Shown here: positions 18,144 to 26,316 of the stretch, one piece after another
Numbering within the stretch: position 1 is the stretch's first letter
Layout: the number at the start of each line of letters is the position of its first letter
Origin: JACNKV01 sp964645915
GTDB lineage: Bacteria > Fidelibacterota > Marinisomatia > Marinisomatales > JACNKV01
Assembly (NCBI GenBank): GCA_964645915.1
Contig: CAZYDH010000003.1
Span: 67,358-131,357, forward strand
Reading direction: 5' to 3'
Length of the DNA: 64,000 nt
The notes under the pieces: model-generated
Seen by the model: only the letters and a program-made list of their open reading frames with translations
Told to the model about the DNA's origin: nothing
The model's database searches: none
Made by a program: the position numbers and the translations under genes

Positions 18144-18545
18144 ATGGCCAAGAAAAAACGGAGGTTTAAGGGCGGAGAGATCCCAACGGCATCGATGGCT
18201 GACATTGCTTTTTTGCTGTTGATTTTCTTTCTTGTCACAACCACCATTGACACGGATAAGGGCTTGGGAATTGTTCTTCCTCCAAAGGGAGACACAATTG
18301 AGATCAAGAAGAAAAATATTCTCAATTGTTTGATCAATTCCAGTGGAAATGTCCTCCTTGGCGGTGAGCCTGTAAAGGTTCAGGATATTAATCGGATTGT
18401 AAAAGACAAACTTCGTGAGAACAACAAGTTGATCATTTCTGTTAAAACACATGGGAAATCCCGTTATAAAGATTATGTAAGGGTGATTGATCAATTAAAA
18501 ATGGCCAACGCTACACGAATTTCAATTGCGGAGAGTGAATCATGA
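18144..18545 (+). CDS. exbD: ExbD/TolR-family protein 1
   Basis: A 133-residue protein with one N-terminal membrane helix. This contains the essential Asp20 in SMADIAFLLLIFFLVTT, the proton-carrying residue in ExbD/TolR, followed by a small periplasmic domain. It lies 15 nt after exbB and overlaps the second exbD by 4 nt, so the three are co-translated. Confidence 0.9.
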   Translation: MAKKKRRFKGGEIPTASMADIAFLLLIFFLVTTTIDTDKGLGIVLPPKGDTIEIKKKNILNCLINSSGNVLLGGEPVKVQDINRIVKDKLRENNKLIISVKTHGKSRYKDYVRVIDQLKMANATRISIAESES

Positions 18546-18952
18546 AGTTTACCCGTAAAACACAATTATCCAGCGATATTCCTACCGCATCCATGCCGGA
18601 CATCATCTTTATGTTGTTAATCTTCTTTATGGTAACAACTGTATTGCGAGAATATTCCGGTTTACCCATTGAGCTTCCCAAAGCCAAACGAATTGAAAAA
18701 TTAAAATCTAAGCGACACACTGCCCATATTTGGATATCTAAAGATGGGTTAATCTCTATCGAAGATAAGTTGTTTGCTGTTGGAGATGTAAAGCACATCA
18801 TGTATGAACGTCGTGCCGACGATCCTCAAATTACTATCTCGTTAAAAGCAGATGAAAATGCTCGAATGGAAACTATTTCCGGCGTACACAATCAACTGCG
18901 CGAAGCTGACGCCTTAAAGCTTAATTATTCAACCAAGACTCTAATTAATTAG
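18542..18952 (+). CDS. exbD: ExbD/TolR-family protein 2
   Basis: A 136-residue paralogue of the preceding gene. It also keeps the proton-carrying Asp20 in SMPDIIFMLLIFFMVTT and has a periplasmic domain that is clearly different in sequence. It starts inside the end of exbD1 (ATGA overlap). Tandem exbD genes are common in Bacteroidetes-like bacteria and suggest a hetero-oligomeric stator. Confidence 0.9.
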   Translation: MKFTRKTQLSSDIPTASMPDIIFMLLIFFMVTTVLREYSGLPIELPKAKRIEKLKSKRHTAHIWISKDGLISIEDKLFAVGDVKHIMYERRADDPQITISLKADENARMETISGVHNQLREADALKLNYSTKTLIN

Positions 18953-18960
18953 TAGATAGA

Positions 18961-18996
18961 AAAAGGGTCGGAAGTTATCCGACCCTTTCTTTTTTA
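18961..18996. terminator. Bidirectional rho-independent terminator
   Basis: Stem GGGTCGGA / loop AGTTA / TCCGACCC at 18965-18985, flanked by an A-run on the left and a T-run on the right. It lies between the ends of exbD2 (rightward) and sdhB (leftward) and can serve both. Confidence 0.9.
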
Positions 18997-19009
18997 TACT
19001 GTATTGTTT

Positions 19010-19735
19010 TTATTTTTTTAACGCAATCCCACTGAGTTTTCTTCTTATAAAAGAAAACATTTCTAACAGTGGGAGGTCTTTTGGACAGACATCATCACAA
19101 CCCATCATTCCAATACACCCAAAGACTCCATCGTCTGTTGAGACAAGCTCAAACCATTCTTGGTCGTTTCGCTCATCTCTCGGGTCCATCATAAGGCGTC
19201 CGATTCTATTTAGTCCTGTCGCACCCAAAAACTCAGGATAAACTTGAGCGGTTGCACATCCTGCAAGACAGCATCCACACTCAATACAACGCTCCGCTTC
19301 ATAAATTTTATTCGCGGTTTCATTGTCCATGCGTTCTTCTTCAAGTGTGGGGTCAAATTGTTTTTCTGTGTGAATCCACGACTCAACTTTTTCAGCCATC
19401 TCTCTGAACCAAACACCTGTATCAACCGAAAGGTCTCCAAGTAGTTTGAAAAAGGGAAGAGGATATAGCTCTATTGTGTCCGGTAAATCAGAGGTTAATG
19501 TTCTACATGCAAGCGTCGGTCTTCCGTTGATCATCATACTGCACGACCCACAAATCCCTGCACGGCAAACAAAGTCAAACATTAGGTCTGGAGCTTTTGT
19601 TTCTCTGAGAATGTTCAGCGCTGTAAACACATTCAATCGTTGTGTTTCTTCAAGACTATATGTTTCCATTCTTGGTTCATCGTTATCTTTCGTTGGGTTA
19701 TAACGAAATATTTTAAATGTTAATGTTCTGCTCAT
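19010..19735 (-). CDS. sdhB: Succinate dehydrogenase/fumarate reductase iron-sulfur subunit
   Basis: About 241 residues carrying electrons from the flavoprotein to quinone. The [2Fe-2S] cysteines are in CRAGICGSC (N-terminal half); the [4Fe-4S]/[3Fe-4S] cysteines are in CIECGCCLAGC and CIGMMGCDDVCP. The start at 19735 is preferred over 19753 because GGAGG sits just upstream and it gives the TAATG overlap with the sdhA stop. Last gene of the sdhCAB operon, ending at the shared terminator. Confidence 0.95.
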   Translation of the reverse strand: MSRTLTFKIFRYNPTKDNDEPRMETYSLEETQRLNVFTALNILRETKAPDLMFDFVCRAGICGSCSMMINGRPTLACRTLTSDLPDTIELYPLPFFKLLGDLSVDTGVWFREMAEKVESWIHTEKQFDPTLEEERMDNETANKIYEAERCIECGCCLAGCATAQVYPEFLGATGLNRIGRLMMDPRDERNDQEWFELVSTDDGVFGCIGMMGCDDVCPKDLPLLEMFSFIRRKLSGIALKK

Positions 19736-21666
19736 TACAGCACCTCCTTCCATGCTTCCTTCGGTAATCGTTTTCCTGTCGATTCCGATGGGTCGATCCG
19801 ACCTTCAGTTTTTTGTCCGGAATCTACATTATTATTGTACTCTTCTGTTGTCTCTGTCATCTTTATTTGTTTTCCACCACCATAACCGCGATCGCCCGGA
19901 GGGAGGTCTAACACACCTACCGGTTCATAACTAAACACCGGACTACCTTGTGCGTCTGGCCATCTTGCCAGAGTTCGGTTTAACCAATTTTCATCATCCC
20001 GAGCAGGATAATCTTCTCGTGAGTGTGCTCCTCTTGATTCTGTTCGTCTTAGTGCGCCTTCAGCGATCAACAATGCTTGTTTTGCCATTCCTTCAATCCG
20101 GATGGCTTGAGACAGCTCAGGATTCATTCCAGGCGCGTTCGATTTTACTTCAACGTTTTCTACGCGCTTTACTATGTCTTTTAATCCTTTTACTGCTTTT
20201 TCAAGTCCTTCACCTGTTCGGAAAATATGCACATGCGTTATTAAAAGTTTTGAGATTTCATCCCGAAGTTCATACACGTTTTCGCCGTTAGACATATTCA
20301 GCATTTTTGAGATTTTGTCTATTTCCAGTTTTGCTGTTTGTTCGGCTAGGGTTATATCAGCAGTCAACGTAGCATTCTGAGCATAATCTGCAATTTTTTC
20401 TCCCACAACCATCCCAGCGACAACTGTTTCGGCTAATGAATTTCCACCCAATCGATTAAATCCGTGCATATCCCAACAGGCAACCTCACCCAGCGCAAAC
20501 AAGCCTTCCATGTTGTAGGCATGACCATCTTTGTTCACTCTGATTCCGCCCATCGAATAGTGTTGGGTCGGTCGAACCGGGATCAATTCTTTTATTGGGT
20601 TCACCCCAATGAAATACATGCAAATATCATATACTTCTCTGAGCTTGGTTTTAAGGTGTTCTTCACCAAGGTGGCGCAGGTCAAGCCATAAATGTTCTCC
20701 GTAGGGAGATTTTACACCTTTTCCTTTTAACATATGTTCTTTCATCCGTCTTGAAACTACATCACGAGAGGCTAGTTCTTGTTTATCCGGCTCATAGTCT
20801 GGCATAAAGCGATATTCATCAACATCCAACAACAATCCACCATCTCCCCGACAGCCTTCTGTAACCAAAATATCAGTAGGCACAATTCCGGTTGGGTGGA
20901 ACTGAACGGCTTCCATATTAGCAAGCGGAACAACACCTGTTTGTAAGGCTAACCACGACCCTGTTCCTTCGTTAATGACCGCATTGGTTGATTCACCATA
21001 AATGCGACCATATCCGCCGGTCGCGATTACGGTTGCTTTCGATATGTAATTTAAGATCTCCCCGTCTCGTAATGAGCGAACCACCGCACCTATACACTTC
21101 CCGTCTTTGTGAATTAGTCTGATTGCTTCCATTCGATCGTGTACGGTAATCCCATGCTGTACAATTAAGTTGTCCATTGCGTAGAGGACTGTATGGCCTG
21201 TTCCGTCTGCGGTGTAACACGTTCTCCATTTAGCTGTTCCTCCAAAGTCTCGTGCGGTGATCAACCCTTCTTTTTCGGCTTCCTCAACAATGGTTGTTTT
21301 GTTTCCTTTTATGTAGACATCCCGCGGACCCGGCTCAACGCGATTCCATGGAACGCCGAAATGTGCCATTTCTCTCATTGCAATTGGAGCGGTATCCGCA
21401 AATATTCTTGCAACTTCCTGATCTGCGCCCCAGTCTGATCCTTTTACGGTATCTAACCAGTGGACAGTCGGATTGTCCCCTTTTCCTTTTATCGAATTAC
21501 CTAAAGAGGCTTGCATGCCTCCTTGGGCTGCTGCGGAGTGGCTCCTTCTGGGAGGAACCAAAGAAAGGATAATGACATCTAGTCCTTTTTTTGCAGATTC
21601 AAGGGCAGCTCTTTCACCGGCAAGCCCAGCACCAACAACCAGTACGTCCGTCGTAATCGTTCTCAT
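19735..21666 (-). CDS. sdhA: Succinate dehydrogenase/fumarate reductase flavoprotein subunit
   Basis: About 643 residues. N-terminal FAD-binding GAGLAGERAA, then RSHSAAAQGGMQA, whose His is the covalent FAD site, and TGGYGRIYGES; the active-site region has QFHPTGI and the RPTQHYSMGGI motif. The start at 21666 overlaps the sdhC stop (ATGA) and has GGAG upstream; the long upstream extension of the frame (to 21795) overlaps sdhC and is not coding. Direction of catalysis, succinate oxidation versus fumarate reduction, cannot be decided from sequence. Confidence 0.95.
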   Translation of the reverse strand: MRTITTDVLVVGAGLAGERAALESAKKGLDVIILSLVPPRRSHSAAAQGGMQASLGNSIKGKGDNPTVHWLDTVKGSDWGADQEVARIFADTAPIAMREMAHFGVPWNRVEPGPRDVYIKGNKTTIVEEAEKEGLITARDFGGTAKWRTCYTADGTGHTVLYAMDNLIVQHGITVHDRMEAIRLIHKDGKCIGAVVRSLRDGEILNYISKATVIATGGYGRIYGESTNAVINEGTGSWLALQTGVVPLANMEAVQFHPTGIVPTDILVTEGCRGDGGLLLDVDEYRFMPDYEPDKQELASRDVVSRRMKEHMLKGKGVKSPYGEHLWLDLRHLGEEHLKTKLREVYDICMYFIGVNPIKELIPVRPTQHYSMGGIRVNKDGHAYNMEGLFALGEVACWDMHGFNRLGGNSLAETVVAGMVVGEKIADYAQNATLTADITLAEQTAKLEIDKISKMLNMSNGENVYELRDEISKLLITHVHIFRTGEGLEKAVKGLKDIVKRVENVEVKSNAPGMNPELSQAIRIEGMAKQALLIAEGALRRTESRGAHSREDYPARDDENWLNRTLARWPDAQGSPVFSYEPVGVLDLPPGDRGYGGGKQIKMTETTEEYNNNVDSGQKTEGRIDPSESTGKRLPKEAWKEVL

Positions 21667-22448
21667 GATAATACTCCTTCCCATGGTCCGGCAAGAGCAA
21701 TGACCGTGGCAAAGCCTAAGATAACATAAAACCAAAACAGCAAATAAAAGATCGCCTTTGCATACTTTCTTGCAAACCATGTGTCTGCTAGCCATTTAAC
21801 CAAAAGCCTGTAAACGCCGATAGCCATATGGGCAACAACAGAAAACATTAATATTAGATACAAAATCCACAAGCCACTTTGTACTCGACTTGTTGCAACG
21901 TCTGCCGTTAAGCCTAACGCCTGTCCTTTAATGCCCATGTCTGTAAATATATTCCACGCGACCAACACCAAATGGAACGCGCCGGTTGCTAACACAATCA
22001 TTCCCGTTCGAACCTGCCAAATCCATAGCGAGGTTTCGAAATGATTTCTGTGTTTAATATCCGAGGAGGGTTCTTGATTCCATGCCTTTTTTGATTTTTT
22101 CAGCCTAACTCCAAGCTCCATCATTCTTTTTCTTTCGTGTAGTTTCCCGGGAATCTTTCGACTAGCCCAAACAAAGTGAATGAAAAACGCTGCTGTAACA
22201 ATAAAAACAAGGGGTTGAGCTATTGGGACTGTATGCTCCATAAAACCTGCGACAAGATCATATAGGTCTTTTCCAAATAAAATTGTGCTTTCAAAAATTA
22301 AGTGGCCTAAAATAAACAACGCTAAAAATGCGCCGGTGAGACCACTTATCCACTCATTGCGAATCGCTTTTTTTGCTTTTTTGCTAGCATCGCTGGATCG
22401 GCTGTGGCGAGATTCTGCTTTCGGATATAATTCCGTATTAAGAGACAT
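21663..22448 (-). CDS. sdhC: Succinate dehydrogenase/fumarate reductase cytochrome b subunit
   Basis: A 261-residue membrane protein with about five hydrophobic helices and His residues placed for haem ligation (for example HTVPIAQP, FHLVLVAW and VAHMAIGVYR). A single large cytochrome b and no sdhD indicates the class B complex (di-haem, one anchor) found in Bacteroidetes and Epsilonproteobacteria. AAGGAG precedes the ATG. First gene of sdhCAB. Confidence 0.9.
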   Translation of the reverse strand: MSLNTELYPKAESRHSRSSDASKKAKKAIRNEWISGLTGAFLALFILGHLIFESTILFGKDLYDLVAGFMEHTVPIAQPLVFIVTAAFFIHFVWASRKIPGKLHERKRMMELGVRLKKSKKAWNQEPSSDIKHRNHFETSLWIWQVRTGMIVLATGAFHLVLVAWNIFTDMGIKGQALGLTADVATSRVQSGLWILYLILMFSVVAHMAIGVYRLLVKWLADTWFARKYAKAIFYLLFWFYVILGFATVIALAGPWEGVLS

Positions 22449-22556
22449 CGTTATTTCTCCTTATTCAAATAGAAAATGAATAAGGAAAATTACATACCTT
22501 TTTGTCTTCTTTACATATAAAATTAAACCCTTTTTAACTAAAAATGTTAAAAAGAT

Positions 22557-23813
22557 CTATTTGAGATTTGTCAAACCGGAAGATTTCTGACGTCTAATGG
22601 ATGGGAGTCCATGAAGAGAGATGTTTTCAAGATATTTTTCAAAATACTGTCTCTCGTTTGGTATTTTTAGGAACTTGCTCCTATTGTCTAAGCCTGTCAA
22701 TGCCATATCCACTGTTCTCTCAATAAGCTCGTAAAAAGACATGTTGTCCTCTGTTTTATAAAATGCATTCAAGCTTTTAGCTGCTTCGTTTAGGCTTTTT
22801 CTTTGTGCGGGTGTCCAGTTAATTATCATGTCAAATATATTTTCTCTTATTTGTCGATCTGAGGTTAGGCCCAGCCAAAACGCAGCCGGCGCTAACTCAA
22901 ACCCAAAAGGTGGGCGATCTGCTCCTCTTATTTCAATGACATTTTTAAAACGCACGTGGGTAAATATTTGGTGTAAGGCAAACATAATATCATCTTCTGT
23001 AAGATCGCCTTTCTTCTTTTTCCTTTCTAACCAAGCACCCAGCGTTCCGTTAAATTTTAAAATGCCTCCTTTTTCATTTTTAACAAATAGCGCAGGTACT
23101 GTTTGAATATATTCGGAATATTTGTCTATTAGATTCTGTGGTTTGGTGATATTGTGATCCAGAAGACTGCCACAGCGAGTTGGATCTGTATCTTCCCATA
23201 TTGTATACCTTAGGTTTCTGTTCTTTGCGGACTCACCTTCTATAAACGGACTGTTAGAAAACAAAATTGAACAAATCGGTTGTAGACAATCTGCTATAAA
23301 AGCTATTTCTTCGGCTTCTTCTTCCGACTCAAAATCTAAATTTATTTGAACGCTTGTTGTGTTTTTCATCATCCAGGGTCCGTGTTGACCGGTTTTTAAA
23401 AACCGGTCATGCATCAATTGATATTTTTTTATATTGATCAATTCTATTTCTTTGGGATGTTTTTTAGGTTCTAGCGCAAGATCGGATTGAATGAGTTTTT
23501 GTTCGCTACATATTTCTTCAATCCTTTTTTTATGTACTTGGTAGTCGTGATCAAGCTCGTGAAGGGTAAGGGCCGGCCTAGAAGCCCATTCCAGCTGACC
23601 ACCCGGCTCTAATGAACAGGTTGAATCATTCCTTGAATTGTTGGTAATACGGTTTAATAGATCAACGGCACTAAAGAGCTTTCCGGGATTTGTCGGAATT
23701 CTGCTTCCTGTTTTGTCATAGAGTAACGTTTCCACTTCTATGCCGATTCTCTGTTTTTTCTTCGGTTGCAGGTTAGATAAAATTACTGATTTAATTGTTT
23801 CGGTTAAATTCAT
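22557..23813 (-). CDS. gshA: Glutamate-cysteine ligase, GCS2 (plant-like) family
   Basis: A 418-residue ATP-dependent ligase that makes gamma-glutamylcysteine. The N-terminal GIEVETLLYD, the central TTSVQINLDF and LFSNSPFIEG, and the IWEDTDPTRCGSL segment match the plant and proteobacterial GCS2 type rather than the enterobacterial GshA. A late VIEIRGADRPP is also typical. No gshB is adjacent. Monocistronic by position, with divergent spacing to the E2-like gene. Confidence 0.85.
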   Translation of the reverse strand: MNLTETIKSVILSNLQPKKKQRIGIEVETLLYDKTGSRIPTNPGKLFSAVDLLNRITNNSRNDSTCSLEPGGQLEWASRPALTLHELDHDYQVHKKRIEEICSEQKLIQSDLALEPKKHPKEIELINIKKYQLMHDRFLKTGQHGPWMMKNTTSVQINLDFESEEEAEEIAFIADCLQPICSILFSNSPFIEGESAKNRNLRYTIWEDTDPTRCGSLLDHNITKPQNLIDKYSEYIQTVPALFVKNEKGGILKFNGTLGAWLERKKKKGDLTEDDIMFALHQIFTHVRFKNVIEIRGADRPPFGFELAPAAFWLGLTSDRQIRENIFDMIINWTPAQRKSLNEAAKSLNAFYKTEDNMSFYELIERTVDMALTGLDNRSKFLKIPNERQYFEKYLENISLHGLPSIRRQKSSGLTNLK

Positions 23814-23929
23814 AGGGCGATTTTACACAAAAAACTTTTTTTATTCCTCTTCTTTTTTAACGTTTAGAATCTTGCGCTTTACCTGAAAATTTGATTAGCT
23901 TAATCCCAACAATTAGAAAAAGAAGAAAC

Positions 23930-24736
23930 ATGAATGATATGTTAAACACTCCTTGGCGGATTTTATCTACCGCTGTTTATGCTCCTCCCAATGAAGGAAA
24001 AATCTATGGAACAGCGGATATTGATGTAACTCGTTCTTTAGAGTATATCCAAAAACAAAGAGAAAAAGGGAAATACTTAACCATCACACATCTCACCGCT
24101 GCCGCTATCGGACGTGCGTTGGGTGAGCATGTTCCTGAGGTGAATGTATATTTACGTCGCGGAAAATTGATCCCACGAGAAGATGTTGTTGTTACGGTTG
24201 CGGTAAATATGGGTAGCGGAGGAGAAATGGGAAGTGTTCGTCTGCGCAATGCACATAAAAAATCCGTGTTTGAAATAGCGGAGGAAATTATAGGAAAAGT
24301 AGAAAAAAGCAGGAGTGGCGATGAAAATCGCACCATGAAGAAAAAAAATACTCTTTCTAAAATTCCATGGCCGTTTCGAAGAGGTGTTTTTCGTTTGTTA
24401 AAATGGATTACAAACGAACTGGGGGTCGAATTAAAATCCTTTGGGCTTACTCATGAGGCTTTTGGATCCATATTATTAACGAATATCGGATCACATGGAT
24501 TAACGACAGGATTCGCAGCTTTATTTCCTGCTTCTCGTCTCCCCGCTGTGGTGGCAATGGGGAAAATTGAAGATAGACCTGTTGTAAAAGACGAAAAAAT
24601 TGTCATCCGAAAGATGATCACTCTTGCGGGTGTTTTTGACCACCGTATCATGGATGGCTTCCATGGCGGTAAACTAGCAACACATGTGAAAAACTATCTC
24701 GAAAACCCGGAACTGCTTTCGGAGTCTGTTGAGTAG
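23930..24736 (+). CDS. Stand-alone 2-oxoacid dehydrogenase acyltransferase (E2) catalytic domain
   Basis: About 268 residues with the CAT-like fold of dihydrolipoamide acyltransferases, including the terminal catalytic motif DHRIMDG. It lacks any lipoyl domain, peripheral-subunit domain or linker, and no E1 or E3 gene is nearby. It is therefore either a relict or a free acyltransferase using a different acyl carrier. The ATG at 23930 is chosen; a TTG at 23891 is in frame. It ends 3 nt from the convergent carrier gene. Confidence 0.8.
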   Translation: MNDMLNTPWRILSTAVYAPPNEGKIYGTADIDVTRSLEYIQKQREKGKYLTITHLTAAAIGRALGEHVPEVNVYLRRGKLIPREDVVVTVAVNMGSGGEMGSVRLRNAHKKSVFEIAEEIIGKVEKSRSGDENRTMKKKNTLSKIPWPFRRGVFRLLKWITNELGVELKSFGLTHEAFGSILLTNIGSHGLTTGFAALFPASRLPAVVAMGKIEDRPVVKDEKIVIRKMITLAGVFDHRIMDGFHGGKLATHVKNYLENPELLSESVE

Positions 24737-24739
24737 GTT

Positions 24740-26128
24740 TTATTGTTTTTTAAACTTAATAAAACCGATTCCTCTCCATAGTAATAAAAGCAATATCCAG
24801 TAAGCAATTAAAATTCCAAGCGTTATCCAATATCCTTTAATTGAACCGCCAAAATGAATAAAGGGTACATTTAGCGTGTAGAGAAGCGGGAAGCCAAGGA
24901 ACAATGATATCCCACTGCCATAAACAGCGTCTTCCGCAACAGGAGTTCTAAACTCAGGATCAGTTACCTTTAACAAAACAAGCGCTGAATTGATTGTCCC
25001 CGTCATTTCTCCAAACAATTCTACAAGACGTTCAAAATGAAAATCGTCGAAAGCACGATAGCACATAAAGTACAACATGCCCAATGTTGCAGGCCCCGCC
25101 AACAAAGACATTAATAATATTGGCAACCAATATTGACCGACAACCGAAAGACTTATTCCGGCAATAGCTCCCACAACCAGATAGTCTAAAAATATTCCCA
25201 TTCCTCGCGTCATCAGTCCTTCATCGATCACATATGCTTTTCCGGACCAGTCTAAAATATTGCGAACTAAAATAGCTATTAGTAGTCCAACGACAAAATG
25301 GAAACCCCAAAGGGTTGAGGTTAACTCTCCAAGTCCGTTATTATTCATGACAGTAGCAAGAGCGTTCACGACAAAATATGTTAACAGATAAACAAATCCT
25401 ATGGCAGCAAGGTGAAAGGCCATTGGTTCAATCGCCTCTGTTGTGAGAGGAAGTTTACCTGCGCTTGGCCCAGTTCCTTTTTTATGAACCCCCCTGCGGA
25501 CATCTTCACTAATATGGTCCATTCCTTTGATGAGTGAAGTTTTTCTCTTTTTTATTCCCCAGTTTATCAACCACATTCCTGTAAAGAACGCGTACATATA
25601 ACCAACGGTTGCAAACGTAAGTCCAACCTGTGCTCCGTTTTCAAATCCATATTTTTCCCAACTGCCGGCAATGGTTGCTGCCAGACCGGGACCCATTCCA
25701 AAACCAAGCGGTAACACCAGTCCAATTCCTGTAAATAGATTTGGTAAAACGGTATAGTAGAGCAATAGCGCGACACCAAGACCAATCGTTGCTTGAAGCA
25801 GGTATGATGATAGAGCCGCTAAGCTCTTACTTAAGGGTCCTTTTCCCCATTTTGATTTCTTTTGTCTTAAGCCCAAAGCAATAAAAGTAAGGGCTAAAAA
25901 GTGATATACATATAAAATTAATCTGTCGGCATTGAGATCTATCCACCCCATTCCTTGTGTTCCTACAAACAGAGCTAAAAATCCTGCAATAAAATTATTC
26001 GGAATTAGATACGATTGAAAAAATTTCACATATCTTCTGGCCGTCGTACCAACCAAAATAAATGCGCTTAAAAACAACAAGTCAAGCACAACCGACTGAA
26101 GATTAACTTCTAAGCTCCATGGGTTCAT
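24740..26128 (-). CDS. Sodium:glutamate symporter (GltS)-like transporter
   Basis: About 462 residues with roughly ten to twelve membrane helices and an internal-repeat layout. The segment GFGMGPGLAATIAGSWEKYG in the first half and GEMTGTINSALVLLKV in the second resemble the reentrant loops of the ESS/GltS family. A hydrophilic insert of about 45 residues lies in the middle, making it longer than E. coli GltS (401). The start at 26128 is placed 5 nt after GGAGG. Substrate specificity is not visible. Confidence 0.65.
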   Translation of the reverse strand: MNPWSLEVNLQSVVLDLLFLSAFILVGTTARRYVKFFQSYLIPNNFIAGFLALFVGTQGMGWIDLNADRLILYVYHFLALTFIALGLRQKKSKWGKGPLSKSLAALSSYLLQATIGLGVALLLYYTVLPNLFTGIGLVLPLGFGMGPGLAATIAGSWEKYGFENGAQVGLTFATVGYMYAFFTGMWLINWGIKKRKTSLIKGMDHISEDVRRGVHKKGTGPSAGKLPLTTEAIEPMAFHLAAIGFVYLLTYFVVNALATVMNNNGLGELTSTLWGFHFVVGLLIAILVRNILDWSGKAYVIDEGLMTRGMGIFLDYLVVGAIAGISLSVVGQYWLPILLMSLLAGPATLGMLYFMCYRAFDDFHFERLVELFGEMTGTINSALVLLKVTDPEFRTPVAEDAVYGSGISLFLGFPLLYTLNVPFIHFGGSIKGYWITLGILIAYWILLLLLWRGIGFIKFKKQ

Positions 26129-26316
26129 CATTACCTCCAAAATTTGACTTGAATTTACCTTATTAGAATTAGAGTGTCAAAACAAATGAAATCCTGCTAT
26201 TATCCTGCTATTTCTGCAATTTTTGAGTAATAACTTTTTGTTTTATTCGTTTTTACAAAATCCGTAAGTTTATTGCTGTATTTTTCTATGGAAACAATTG
26301 ATTAAAGGATAATCTT

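Noticed and set aside
18132..18494. A 120-codon antisense frame over exbD1
   Set aside because: It is the mirror of a well-conserved exbD gene and has no upstream signals.
19735..21795. Long N-terminal extension of the succinate dehydrogenase flavoprotein (to 21795)
   Set aside because: It lies within sdhC, encodes a non-family Cys-rich stretch, and a good start with GGAG exists at 21666.
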